5,857 bases of DNA from JAHDDY01 sp964549375 (GTDB lineage: Bacteria; Pseudomonadota; Alphaproteobacteria; Rhodobacterales; Rhodobacteraceae), in NCBI GenBank assembly GCA_964549375.1, contig CAZJWF010000156.1, positions 1-5,857 of the forward strand, written 5' to 3'. The stretch's first letter is position 1; the number at the start of each line of letters is the position of its first letter. Under the pieces are notes generated by a model. The model worked only from the letters and a program-made list of their open reading frames with translations, did not search any database and was not told the origin of the DNA. This document shows positions 1-5,679 of this stretch, in pieces. The translations under genes and the position numbers were made by a program.

Positions 1-2017
1 CCACAGCTGGAGGTGTCGAAACACCCGCCGTGTCGAGACCTTTGGTCAGCGCAATAGCTGGAGTTTGAGCCAAAGGCGTACTGGTCGGATCATCCTCACC
101 AGCCGTCGTATCGCCCGAGCCACCATTGTCATCATCAGAGGCATCACTTGCCGTGTTGCCCGCTGGGTCCGTACCCGAAACGGTTGCGGAGTTATCCACC
201 TTGCCCGCATCGATATCGGCCTGCGTCAAAATATAACTGCCAGTGAACGTGACCGTGTCACCCGGAGCAATATCCGTTGGCGTTCCGGTGCCATCGTCGA
301 GGTCAGAACCGCTCGCACCGTCATGATTTGGCACCGGTGCTGTGCCCGTCCCGGTGAAATCATTGGTCGCGTCATTGGGCTCAGACACCCACACATTGTA
401 GACATTCACCGTCGTCGATGTGTTGGTCACAATATAGGTATAGTCAATCGTGTCGCCTGGACTCACGCCGGTCGTGCCATCATCGTCATTCAGAACAGAA
501 CTCTTCACCAGACCAATCGTGCCATCTTCGCTTGGAGGTGTCAGAGGCGTTGGATCACCCGGACCGCCTGCATCACCGCCGCTGTCATCAGACGCCTGCG
601 TGCCCGACGGGTCATTCCCTGTCGCACTCGCCGTATTCTCCAGGTCGGCGGGCGCATCTGTGGCGTTGGGGTCGATCAGTGCCGTGAACGTCACCTCCAC
701 AACATCGTCTGTGCCCAATACACCATCCGTGCCCGCAAAGATCAGAGGCTGACCCGAGCCATCAAACGCTGCAGCATTCGCGGTTGGAATAACAGCCGTC
801 GTCGCATTGCCATCATCGGTGATCGTAATAGCGGGTGCCACTGTGATCGACTGGAACGCCGAACCCAGATTGCTGGCCGCACTCAAATCATCGCTGATCT
901 GCAGATTGTCGACATCCACATCACCGGTATTCGTAACGGTGATCGTCACCGGGACCGTGATCGTCCCATCTGCATTCAATACAGGTGTGCCGAAGGACTT
1001 CGTTGTTGTCAGTTCAGGACTGAAAGCGACAACCGACACAGGTGGGCTGTCCGTTTCGTCAGTCACTTCGAGTCCAAACGTATCTGTCGTCGAAGCAGAA
1101 ACCATGTTTACAAAACTGGCATCTGTGCCACTCGCGTTAGGTGCGAGCAAAACGGTAATTGAAATCGAAACCTCATCGTTCGGGTCCAGAACAATAAGGT
1201 TGGTCGGATCAAATATATTTTGATCTGTGCCTCCATCAAAATTTGGATTGGTGGGGAGGACACCGATTGAAGTTCCAACATCATTCACGATCGTCGCGGA
1301 AGCAGCCATCGAAATCACGCCACCGGTCAGATCACTAACCGTGGACGGAATGAAGGCGTCGTAGGGTGAATTGAAAGCACCGTCGAGATCGTCGGTAATG
1401 AGTATCCCGGTAAGAGGTTGCTCGCCGTCGTTTTCTAAATTAATCGAATAGGTGATTGTCGTGGTGAGGTCTGGGTTTAAGACAACGCTGTCAACAGTCT
1501 TGGCGACAGACATGCTGGCAGGCGCNNNNNNNNNNNNNNNNNNNNNNNNNNNNNNNNNNNNNNNNNNNNNNNNNNNNNNNNNNNNNNNNNNNNNNNNNNN
1601 NNNNNNNNNNNNNNNNNNNNNNNNNGGCGCAGCATCAACCGTGATTTCTTCAGTTGCCGTTGGCGGCGTTAACGTTCCCGACGCTGGAGTTCCGTTGGCG
1701 GTCGCCGTATTCGAAACAGTGCTGCTGGCATCCCCAGCGGCAACCACATAATCTGCCGTGAATGTTATGATGTCGGTCGGGGCAAGCACATCCAGATCAT
1801 TGTCAGCAGAATCATCACTGGAGTTGCCTGAATTATTGGTGAGCGATCCCAAGGTTACAGGCCCGAGCGTACCAGCACCGCCATGTACGTCAGACACGGT
1901 TACGTCGTTGATATTGACCATACCAGTGTTGGTGACTGTGTACGTGTAGGTGACGGTGTCGCCGACGGGTACATTGGTATCTGAGGAAGCGACTTTGTTA
2001 ATCGTAAGACCGGGGCC
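1..2017 (-). repeat. Tandem DUF11-type domain repeats inside the large protein
   Basis: At least five related units are visible. Unit 1 is residues 375 to about 504 (GPGLTINK start). After the gap, unit 2 is residues 539-706 (ASMSVAKTV start), unit 3 is 707-873 (SPELTTTKSF), unit 4 is 874-1025 (TIGLVKSS), and unit 5 starts at 1026 (TPAIALTK) and runs off the window. Units 2-4 are about 150-168 residues including linkers. Each carries a central V-T-N-T or equivalent strand and ends in a Thr/Pro/Asp-rich linker such as DDNGGSGD. The Asp-rich linkers could bind calcium, which is inference. Identity between units is low at DNA level, so this is an old domain duplication rather than a recent tandem expansion. 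Confidence 0.8.
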
Positions 2018-3139
2018 AGCAACGAATGGTGGCGGCGCATCCACACAAGACATACCGTCATGAGCACTGGATCGTGCCGCGCTTAAGGTTGCACCCACCG
2101 ATGGCGTTCCTGTCGTAGCGTCCAAGACTTCGTAGATGGTCCCATCACCGTTAGCACTAAAATAGAGACTGCCATTGCTTGCAGCCCACGCGGCACCAAA
2201 ACCGTCGTTTGCCAAGCCCGGAACTGTTATGCGTCTCGAGAAGCCCGTCGACAGATTCCAAATCTGAAGGTCGCTGTTTCTAGCACCTACGATCAGGTTG
2301 TTACCAGCGGATTCAACGTAGGCATAATCAAGGGTATTTTGAAGATTTGATGACCCAGGCGTTAATGTGAAAGGAACTGATCCCGTCGTCAGTGTCACAA
2401 CATCGATGAAATTGAGCTGCCCAGAATTCCCCGAGTAAAACAACCGATTGTTGCGATCCATTGCACCGCGCGGCGATGTAATCCCGAAGTCACCGAGGTC
2501 TTCGATGTTGCCGTCGCTGCCCACCCGGATGAGGTGCCCGTCAATTGCGCCTTCTTGCCCAAGTCCATAGACGTAATTGTCGTTCAGGTTGTGGCCGGTA
2601 GCGTTATATTGAAGCTGGTCGGGACCTATCGGCGCATACACACCCGTCGCAATGTTCAGCAGCGATAGCTGGCCATCGATGACCTCGTAGAAATCCGATA
2701 CGCAGCCGAAATCTGGTAACGTCGATTGAGCGTAGGCATCGTCGCCTTTCGTCGAAAATCCAACGGTCAGACAGAGCACTGCAAACAGCGAAGCGGCCTT
2801 GCGATTGCTTCCAGACATGAACGAGCCAATGGGCGCCGCAATGCAGCAACGTAAGGCGCTGACGTATCGAATCAACACCGACGCGGAATGCGCAACGTAG
2901 CGCGCGGCAGCACGTGCTCGTTCACGTGCACCCAATTTAGCGGCCGCTGGGGTCGTCAATGCGACCGGAGCATCAAAGTCTGTGGTCACCTGATGGGCAA
3001 GCGGCTTGTTGATTTTTCGCAAGGCACCATTCGCAGAGCGCGGGTTCTCTGAACTGGAAAGATCAATCTCGGCGATCCGGCGCGTCGCCCGCCGCATGAG
3101 ATTCAACGGCTTTGCGACCAAGCTTACAATATGTGACAT
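1..3139 (-). CDS. Secreted DUF6923 + DUF11-repeat protein (C-terminus beyond window)
   Basis: The minus frame is open from ATG 3139 to the window edge: about 1046 codons, 34 of them wholly or partly in the N gap. An in-frame TGA lies just before the ATG, and an AAAGGA ribosome binding site sits 7 nt upstream. Residues 1-107 are a basic, Ala-rich extension. Residues 108-137 look like a Sec signal peptide (hydrophobic core SLFAVLCLTVGF, cleavage near DAYA|Q). Residues 138-373 resemble DUF6923, a propeller-like domain, with YNATGHN near its start and SAHDGMSC at its end. From residue 375 come DUF11/DUF7507 beta-sandwich units with YTYTVTNTG and ITVTNTGDVDV signatures, joined by Asp/Gly-rich linkers. 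Such proteins are exported and usually surface-bound or secreted; adhesion or a structural role is inference. The anchoring C-terminus is not visible. An alternative start is ATG 2818, directly at the signal peptide, but it has no ribosome binding site. Confidence 0.85.
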   Translation of the reverse strand, partial: MSHIVSLVAKPLNLMRRATRRIAEIDLSSSENPRSANGALRKINKPLAHQVTTDFDAPVALTTPAAAKLGARERARAAARYVAHSASVLIRYVSALRCCIAAPIGSFMSGSNRKAASLFAVLCLTVGFSTKGDDAYAQSTLPDFGCVSDFYEVIDGQLSLLNIATGVYAPIGPDQLQYNATGHNLNDNYVYGLGQEGAIDGHLIRVGSDGNIEDLGDFGITSPRGAMDRNNRLFYSGNSGQLNFIDVVTLTTGSVPFTLTPGSSNLQNTLDYAYVESAGNNLIVGARNSDLQIWNLSTGFSRRITVPGLANDGFGAAWAASNGSLYFSANGDGTIYEVLDATTGTPSVGATLSAARSSAHDGMSCVDAPPPFVAGPGLTINKVASSDTNVPVGDTVTYTYTVTNTGMVNINDVTVSDVHGGAGTLGPVTLGSLTNNSGNSSDDSADNDLDVLAPTDIITFTADYVVAAGDASSTVSNTATANGTPASGTLTPPTATEEITVDAAXXXXXXXXXXXXXXXXXXXXXXXXXXXXXXXXXXAPASMSVAKTVDSVVLNPDLTTTITYSINLENDGEQPLTGILITDDLDGAFNSPYDAFIPSTVSDLTGGVISMAASATIVNDVGTSIGVLPTNPNFDGGTDQNIFDPTNLIVLDPNDEVSISITVLLAPNASGTDASFVNMVSASTTDTFGLEVTDETDSPPVSVVAFSPELTTTKSFGTPVLNADGTITVPVTITVTNTGDVDVDNLQISDDLSAASNLGSAFQSITVAPAITITDDGNATTAVIPTANAAAFDGSGQPLIFAGTDGVLGTDDVVEVTFTALIDPNATDAPADLENTASATGNDPSGTQASDDSGGDAGGPGDPTPLTPPSEDGTIGLVKSSVLNDDDGTTGVSPGDTIDYTYIVTNTSTTVNVYNVWVSEPNDATNDFTGTGTAPVPNHDGASGSDLDDGTGTPTDIAPGDTVTFTGSYILTQADIDAGKVDNSATVSGTDPAGNTASDASDDDNGGSGDTTAGEDDPTSTPLAQTPAIALTKGLDTAGVSTPPAV
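1526..1625. other. Assembly gap of exactly 100 N
   Basis: A run of 100 N lies inside the DUF11 repeat region. Exactly 100 N is a customary placeholder for a gap of unknown size. With 100 N counted, the reading frame on both sides agrees. The base group GCGCC (read on the minus strand) ends the upstream contig piece and also begins the downstream piece. The real distance may therefore be zero or may include one or more whole repeat units. Confidence 0.97.
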
Positions 3140-3253
3140 TCAGCAATCCTTTGGGGCAGATCGCCGTTCGTTTAGTCGGTGTGTGGTTTTTAAAACCTTT
3201 ACAAATAAATGCTTTCTCGGGAAGAATTTCGATAATTTTTAACCATTCTCGAT
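3140..3253 (-). promoter_or_regulatory. AT-rich leader and probable promoter region of the repeat protein
   Basis: The stretch between the IS6 remnant and the repeat-protein start is much more AT-rich than its surroundings. It holds a 13-bp palindrome GGTTTTTAAAACC (3185-3197), centred about 52 nt before the start codon. A second inverted repeat, ACCAT-TCTCG-ATGGT, lies at 3242-3256 and overlaps the presumed IS end. No clear -35/-10 pair can be named. The palindrome could be an operator, or simply AT-rich symmetric sequence. Confidence 0.35.
3147..3152 (-). promoter_or_regulatory. Ribosome binding site of the repeat protein, decides start 3139
   Basis: AAAGGA on the minus strand lies 7 nt before ATG 3139, a near-ideal Shine-Dalgarno arrangement. 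The internal ATG at 2818 has only GC-rich sequence with no purine-rich site upstream. This is the main reason for annotating the longer form. Confidence 0.7.
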
Positions 3254-3455
3254 GGTCTGTCGCAAAATTTGTCGAGTTGACGCTCAGGTTATGGTGGCCA
3301 GCCGGGGCGAAGATTTGGTTCTTGTTGATGAGCCGGCGATGATCACGCTCAAAGGACACACTTTCCGAAAGACGTGATCCTGTTTGCGGTCTTCTTCTAC
3401 GTTCGGTACATGGTGTCCCTCCATAGTTTCGAGAAGATCATGGTTGATCGCGGTG
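3254..3455 (+). mobile_element. Truncated IS6-family insertion sequence remnant
   Basis: GGTCTGTCGCAAA at 3254-3266 resembles the terminal inverted repeat of IS6-family elements (GGxTCTGTTGCAAA type). About 85 nt later a transposase start (ATG 3339) follows, the usual IS6 layout. Similarity ends after the segment reading DRGV, at about 3455, so only roughly 200 bp remain of an element normally about 800 bp long. No right end is seen. The remnant abuts the point where the minus-strand DUF2201-like gene breaks off, and it probably marks an old insertion followed by deletion. Confidence 0.65.
3339..3455 (+). pseudogene. IS6-family transposase, 5' fragment, frameshifted
   Basis: From ATG 3339 the sequence reads MITLKGH. 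One base is then missing around 3357-3361, and the match continues in another frame as FPKDVILFAVFFYVRY, then SLHSFEKIMVDRGV. This corresponds to the N-terminal part of IS6-family transposases (typically KG-x-HFP-x-x-VIL-x-AV-x-x-Y-x-RY-x-x-S...L-E-x-x-x-x-RGV). The original frame stops at the TGA at 3375-3377. The remaining roughly 190 residues, including the whole DDE catalytic domain, are absent. It cannot make an active enzyme. Confidence 0.7.
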
Positions 3456-3953
3456 TCACGCATCGGCTGACAAAGATGTTTGCGAAAAGAATGTCGCCAA
3501 AGAAGAGACGTCGCCGCGCGGAAGCCCTTTTGGAATGCTGGGAAAGGCGTCAGGACGCTTCCCAATTCCGGCATTGGTCAAAAGCTCTTCGGCACGAATA
3601 CAGGCGGCAACCGTCCATTCAGCATCAGAGCGATCAGGGTCGATATGGTTCAGAACAATATGCAGCCGCATTCGGGCCAACACATAGGTCCATTCATCCG
3701 GTGATGCGCGCCGCCGGATGTTCGGCCAAACCGTGATCGGCGTTTCAGGCTCGGAGTGCTGCACATACCACGTGCGTTGATATCCACGGCAAACCGCCGT
3801 TAGCCATGCACCTTGAGATAGGTTCTGTGCAGGACTGTCAAAGGCAAGTATCAGATCGGGCAAAGGCTCGATCAGCGGATGATGACTCGTGCGAGCGTAG
3901 CCAAGTTGAATGAGGCCGATATTGTCCGCAAACTTGCCACCCTTCTTGGCCAT
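3456..3953 (-). pseudogene. DUF2201/vWA-like partner of MoxR ATPase, C-terminally truncated
   Basis: This 165-codon frame resembles the N-terminal region of DUF2201 (vWA-like, putative metallopeptidase-related) proteins that pair with MoxR ATPases. The pattern is a helix EWTYVLARMRLHIVLNH at about residues 87-103, then D-x-x-W-x-x-AAC at about 110-117, an L-x-x-x-GIGKRP turn, and the LPRGD...L segment. Family members are about 350-450 residues with a vWA-like C-terminal half. That half is missing here, and the frame ends at a TGA at the junction with the IS6 remnant. The metallopeptidase-like HExxH is not intact (only an H-x4-H pattern, no Glu). The ATG overlaps the upstream ATPase stop (TAATG), so translation is probably coupled; no ribosome binding site is seen. 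It could still yield a short stable protein. The family assignment is from memory of sequence patterns. Confidence 0.6.
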
Positions 3954-5011
3954 TATGCGCGTCCGGCGGCCAGTCTTGGTAAGTCGCGCGCCAGTTCGAC
4001 CATAAACCAGTCAGGTAAAGCTGCTCCTGCCTCATCCTCCGCGACGACAAGCTGTGCCATTTCGAGGGATATGCGCGACAGTTGGATCAAGCGGTCTTTG
4101 GCCGAGAGTGCCAGCGCTTTGGATTCGGCTCCCGCTTTCTTCTGGTCTTCGGGAAGTTCCTTGATCAGTTGCGCTCGGAACGATTGGACTAGAAAATACA
4201 GGATGTCGCGCTCTTCGGGGGCTTCGGGCCAGCCGATCTCGCCTTTCAGAATCGCCGCAAGATCGAAGGCACGCAGACTCTGACGGTAATACGCGACGAA
4301 TTGCCGAGCATGAGCAGGGGTGAGTAATCCCGACGCCAACACGTCAACCGCTGTTTCGGTGAGATTTTCACCATAGGCATGGAGGGCATCAGACAGAATG
4401 TGCCAAGCGCGCGGGGTCGAAAACGGCTCTTCGTGTTTTGGAGGTTTCGACCAGAGGTGATCAGGGCGCAATCGAATATAGTCGTTCACAATCGCATGGA
4501 TGCCTGCGCCGCCCGCCCAAGCCAACCAATCCTTTGCATTGGCCCGCAGCGAAACATGCGCCATGCGATTGAGCAGCGCTGATGACACCGGCTTTACGAT
4601 TGCCGCATCTTGAGCGCGGTTGCCGGCACCGATCACAATTGAACCGGGCGGGAGTTCGAACTCTCCAATCCGTCGGTCATTTATCAGCGAATAAAACGCT
4701 TTCTGAACCTCATGCGAACAGGCGTTCAACTCGTCGAGAAAAAGGCAATATGGCTCTTTTCGAGAAATTTGTGCAGGCGGCCTGAACCGCGAAACGCCAT
4801 CCTCAATCTGCGGGACGCCGATGATGTCTTCGGGTGCAAGCTGAGACCCAAGCATCGAAACGCAGTCCATCCCGACAGAATGTGCAAATCCTTCGACCAG
4901 CGCAGATTTTCCAATACCTGGAGGCCCCCAAATGAAGATCGGACGAACCGGCGCAACGTTGAGAAGAAATTCGGACAACTCCGACGGCGTGAGCGACTTT
5001 GCAGCTTCCAA
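3953..5011 (-). CDS. MoxR-type AAA+ ATPase
   Basis: The product is a 352-aa cytoplasmic AAA+ ATPase of the MoxR/AAA_5 kind. Walker A is GPPGIGKS (29-36), Walker B CLFLDE (89-94), and sensor 1 lies in GAGNRAQD (128-135, Asn131). A likely arginine finger is in LLNRM (Arg149). The loop after Walker A, SQLAPEDIIGVP (56-67), is typical of MoxR proteins. The C-terminal roughly 170 residues are helical lid and family-specific sequence. MoxR ATPases form rings that remodel client complexes, usually with a vWA-domain partner. Here the partner gene follows directly with a one-base overlap but is truncated. The start is TTG 5011: AAAGGA stands 8 nt upstream, an in-frame stop lies just beyond, and the next ATG (residue 48) would remove Walker A. 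The client or pathway is unknown. Confidence 0.92.
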   Translation of the reverse strand: MEAAKSLTPSELSEFLLNVAPVRPIFIWGPPGIGKSALVEGFAHSVGMDCVSMLGSQLAPEDIIGVPQIEDGVSRFRPPAQISRKEPYCLFLDELNACSHEVQKAFYSLINDRRIGEFELPPGSIVIGAGNRAQDAAIVKPVSSALLNRMAHVSLRANAKDWLAWAGGAGIHAIVNDYIRLRPDHLWSKPPKHEEPFSTPRAWHILSDALHAYGENLTETAVDVLASGLLTPAHARQFVAYYRQSLRAFDLAAILKGEIGWPEAPEERDILYFLVQSFRAQLIKELPEDQKKAGAESKALALSAKDRLIQLSRISLEMAQLVVAEDEAGAALPDWFMVELARDLPRLAAGRA

Positions 5012-5019
5012 TCGGTCCG

Positions 5020-5025
5020 TCCTTT
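5020..5025 (-). promoter_or_regulatory. Ribosome binding site of the AAA+ ATPase, supports TTG start
   Basis: AAAGGA on the minus strand lies 8 nt upstream of TTG 5011. With an in-frame TAA shortly upstream and no other start codon before Walker A, this fixes the unusual TTG initiation codon. Confidence 0.75.
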
Positions 5026-5169
5026 GGCCAGAGGTGACAACTTAAATGATCAACACAGACATACACGATGTAATAATTAGCAACGAAGTTCCAAAAGGGT
5101 AAGGCGCTCACCGTCAATTTTTCATGCAGCTGGATCACGAGCGTGCGCAACTGTCACACTGTGGTCTAA

Positions 5170-5206
5170 CATTCTTGAAATGAGGCGATAACCGAATGCA
5201 AGAATG
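5170..5206. repeat. 8-bp inverted repeat CATTCTTG / CAAGAATG
   Basis: CATTCTTG (5170-5177) and its exact reverse complement CAAGAATG (5199-5206) flank a 21-nt spacer. They lie about 160 nt upstream of the ATPase start. They could form a hairpin or be paired half-sites for a regulator; chance is possible at this length. Confidence 0.4.
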
Positions 5207-5235
5207 CGAGCTGACGCGCGATGCGTTGCGGTCCT

Positions 5236-5271
5236 GCTCCCCTCTCGACTCTTGGCGGTCTTCCGGGGAGC
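5236..5271. repeat. 7-bp GC-rich inverted repeat GCTCCCC / GGGGAGC
   Basis: GCTCCCC (5236-5242) pairs exactly with GGGGAGC (5265-5271) across a 22-nt loop. There is no T-run after it on either strand, so it is not a standard terminator. Function unknown. Confidence 0.35.
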
Positions 5272-5300
5272 GGTGGCCCGCAGCGCGACGACGACGAATT

Positions 5301-5389
5301 GAACCAATCTCCACGAAACTGATCCAGACTACGTCAAATTACGCGGACGGCTCTGAGTTAAACCAAACTGCGCGAAACTCGTCCAAACT
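5301..5389. repeat. Helically phased 10-bp repeats in two blocks (consensus nnnCSAAACT)
   Basis: Block 1 (5301-5340) is four consecutive 10-mers: GAACCAATCT, CCACGAAACT, GATCCAGACT, ACGTCAAATT. After a spacer, block 2 (5360-5389) has three: AAACCAAACT, GCGCGAAACT, CGTCCAAACT. The blocks are also direct repeats of one another, 59 bp apart (about 30 of 39 positions match from 5296 and 5355). A 10-bp period puts each motif on the same helix face and excludes a coding explanation. It may be a cooperative protein-binding array or a bent-DNA element. Similar single copies occur at 5497-5506 and 5608-5617. Confidence 0.6.
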
Positions 5390-5401
5390 ACGCTTGCGCC
5401 C

Positions 5402-5420
5402 GGCCTGCGAAGGCCCTTTT
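5402..5420 (+). terminator. Possible short hairpin terminator
   Basis: GGCCT-GCGA-AGGCC (5402-5415), a 5-bp GC stem closed by a GNRA-type tetraloop, is followed by CTTTT. It is shaped like a weak intrinsic terminator on the plus strand. No plus-strand gene is seen to its left that would need it, and the stem and T-run are both short. Confidence 0.3.
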
Positions 5421-5499
5421 CGGACAGGTGCATCACACCTAGGCCTATCCCGCCATATCAATCTCACTTCGACTTGAGCGCGCGGAGTGGCCTCGATTG

Positions 5500-5530
5500 C
5501 GAAACTTTGCGACAAAACGCGAAAGTTTCG
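5500..5530. repeat. Strong bulged hairpin around the CGAAACT motif
   Basis: Positions 5500-5508 (CGAAACTTT) pair with 5522-5530 (AAAGTTTCG). GCG 5509-5511 pairs with CGC 5518-5520, leaving G5521 bulged and a 6-nt ACAAAA loop. This 12-bp stem is the best secondary structure in the non-coding region. The same CGAAACT core appears in the phased repeats to the left, so the hairpin may equally be two inverted binding sites. Confidence 0.5.
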
Positions 5531-5563
5531 GAAGATCGCAGCAAAACGCGAATGTTTCGGAAG
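5513..5563. repeat. Two 22-bp direct repeats at 29-bp period
   Basis: 5513-5534 and 5542-5563 match at 21 of 22 positions (core CAAAACGCGAA, then GTTTCGGAAG). The copies are offset by 29 bp. Each contains GTTTCG, the inverse of the CGAAAC core found in the phased array. The non-triplet period argues against coding and suggests binding sites or iteron-like elements. Confidence 0.6.
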
Positions 5564-5638
5564 CTCTGCGAGATATTGACCCAGGATGGCCTAGGTTGGC
5601 TAAGACTTACCCAAACTGGCGCGATGTGGCCGAGCGGG

Positions 5639-5671
5639 TGCAGGAGGAGGACCAAGTCCGGAGCACCTGCA
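5639..5671. repeat. Two-tier inverted repeat (TGCAGG / CCTGCA with inner GGAC-CAA-GTCC)
   Basis: The outer arms TGCAGG (5639-5644) and CCTGCA (5666-5671) enclose an inner 4-bp hairpin with a 3-nt loop (5649-5659). The preceding bases TGGCCGAGCGGG look like a type-II tRNA D-arm, but no anticodon arm, TpsiC arm or acceptor stem follows. Confidence 0.35.
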
Positions 5672-5679
5672 TGCTGTTG

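Larger units (their letters stand above)
5437..5596. repeat. 9-bp inverted repeat arms ACCTAGGCC / GGCCTAGGT
   Basis: ACCTAGGCC (5437-5445) recurs as its exact reverse complement GGCCTAGGT (5588-5596), 142 bp away. The arms enclose the hairpin and the 29-bp-period repeat. CCTAGG contains CTAG, a tetranucleotide that is scarce in many bacterial genomes, which makes the pair a little more notable. Confidence 0.35.

Noticed and set aside
65..1162. A 365-codon plus-strand open frame rich in Arg and Ile
   Set aside because: It is the antisense shadow of the DUF11 repeat gene. The minus-strand frame encodes recognisable domains, while this one has low-complexity composition and no motif.
807..1949. 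Plus-strand open frames of 60-140 codons opposite the repeat protein, including one crossing the N gap
   Set aside because: All lie antisense to the DUF6923/DUF11 gene and have no similarity or ribosome binding site.
2604..2849. Minus-strand 81-codon frame
   Set aside because: It is out of frame with, and fully inside, the repeat-protein gene, whose own frame carries the signal peptide here.
3063..3359. Minus-strand 98-codon frame across the promoter region
   Set aside because: It overlaps the repeat-protein start in another frame and the IS6 remnant antisense, with no protein-like features.
3480..3736. Plus-strand frame continuing from the IS6 transposase fragment
   Set aside because: After about 3455 it no longer matches IS6 transposases and is antisense to the DUF2201-like gene, so the continuation is accidental.
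5122..5307. Minus-strand 61-codon frame
   Set aside because: It is Arg/Ala-rich, without similarity, and crosses inverted repeats and the first phased repeat. There is no good ribosome binding site.
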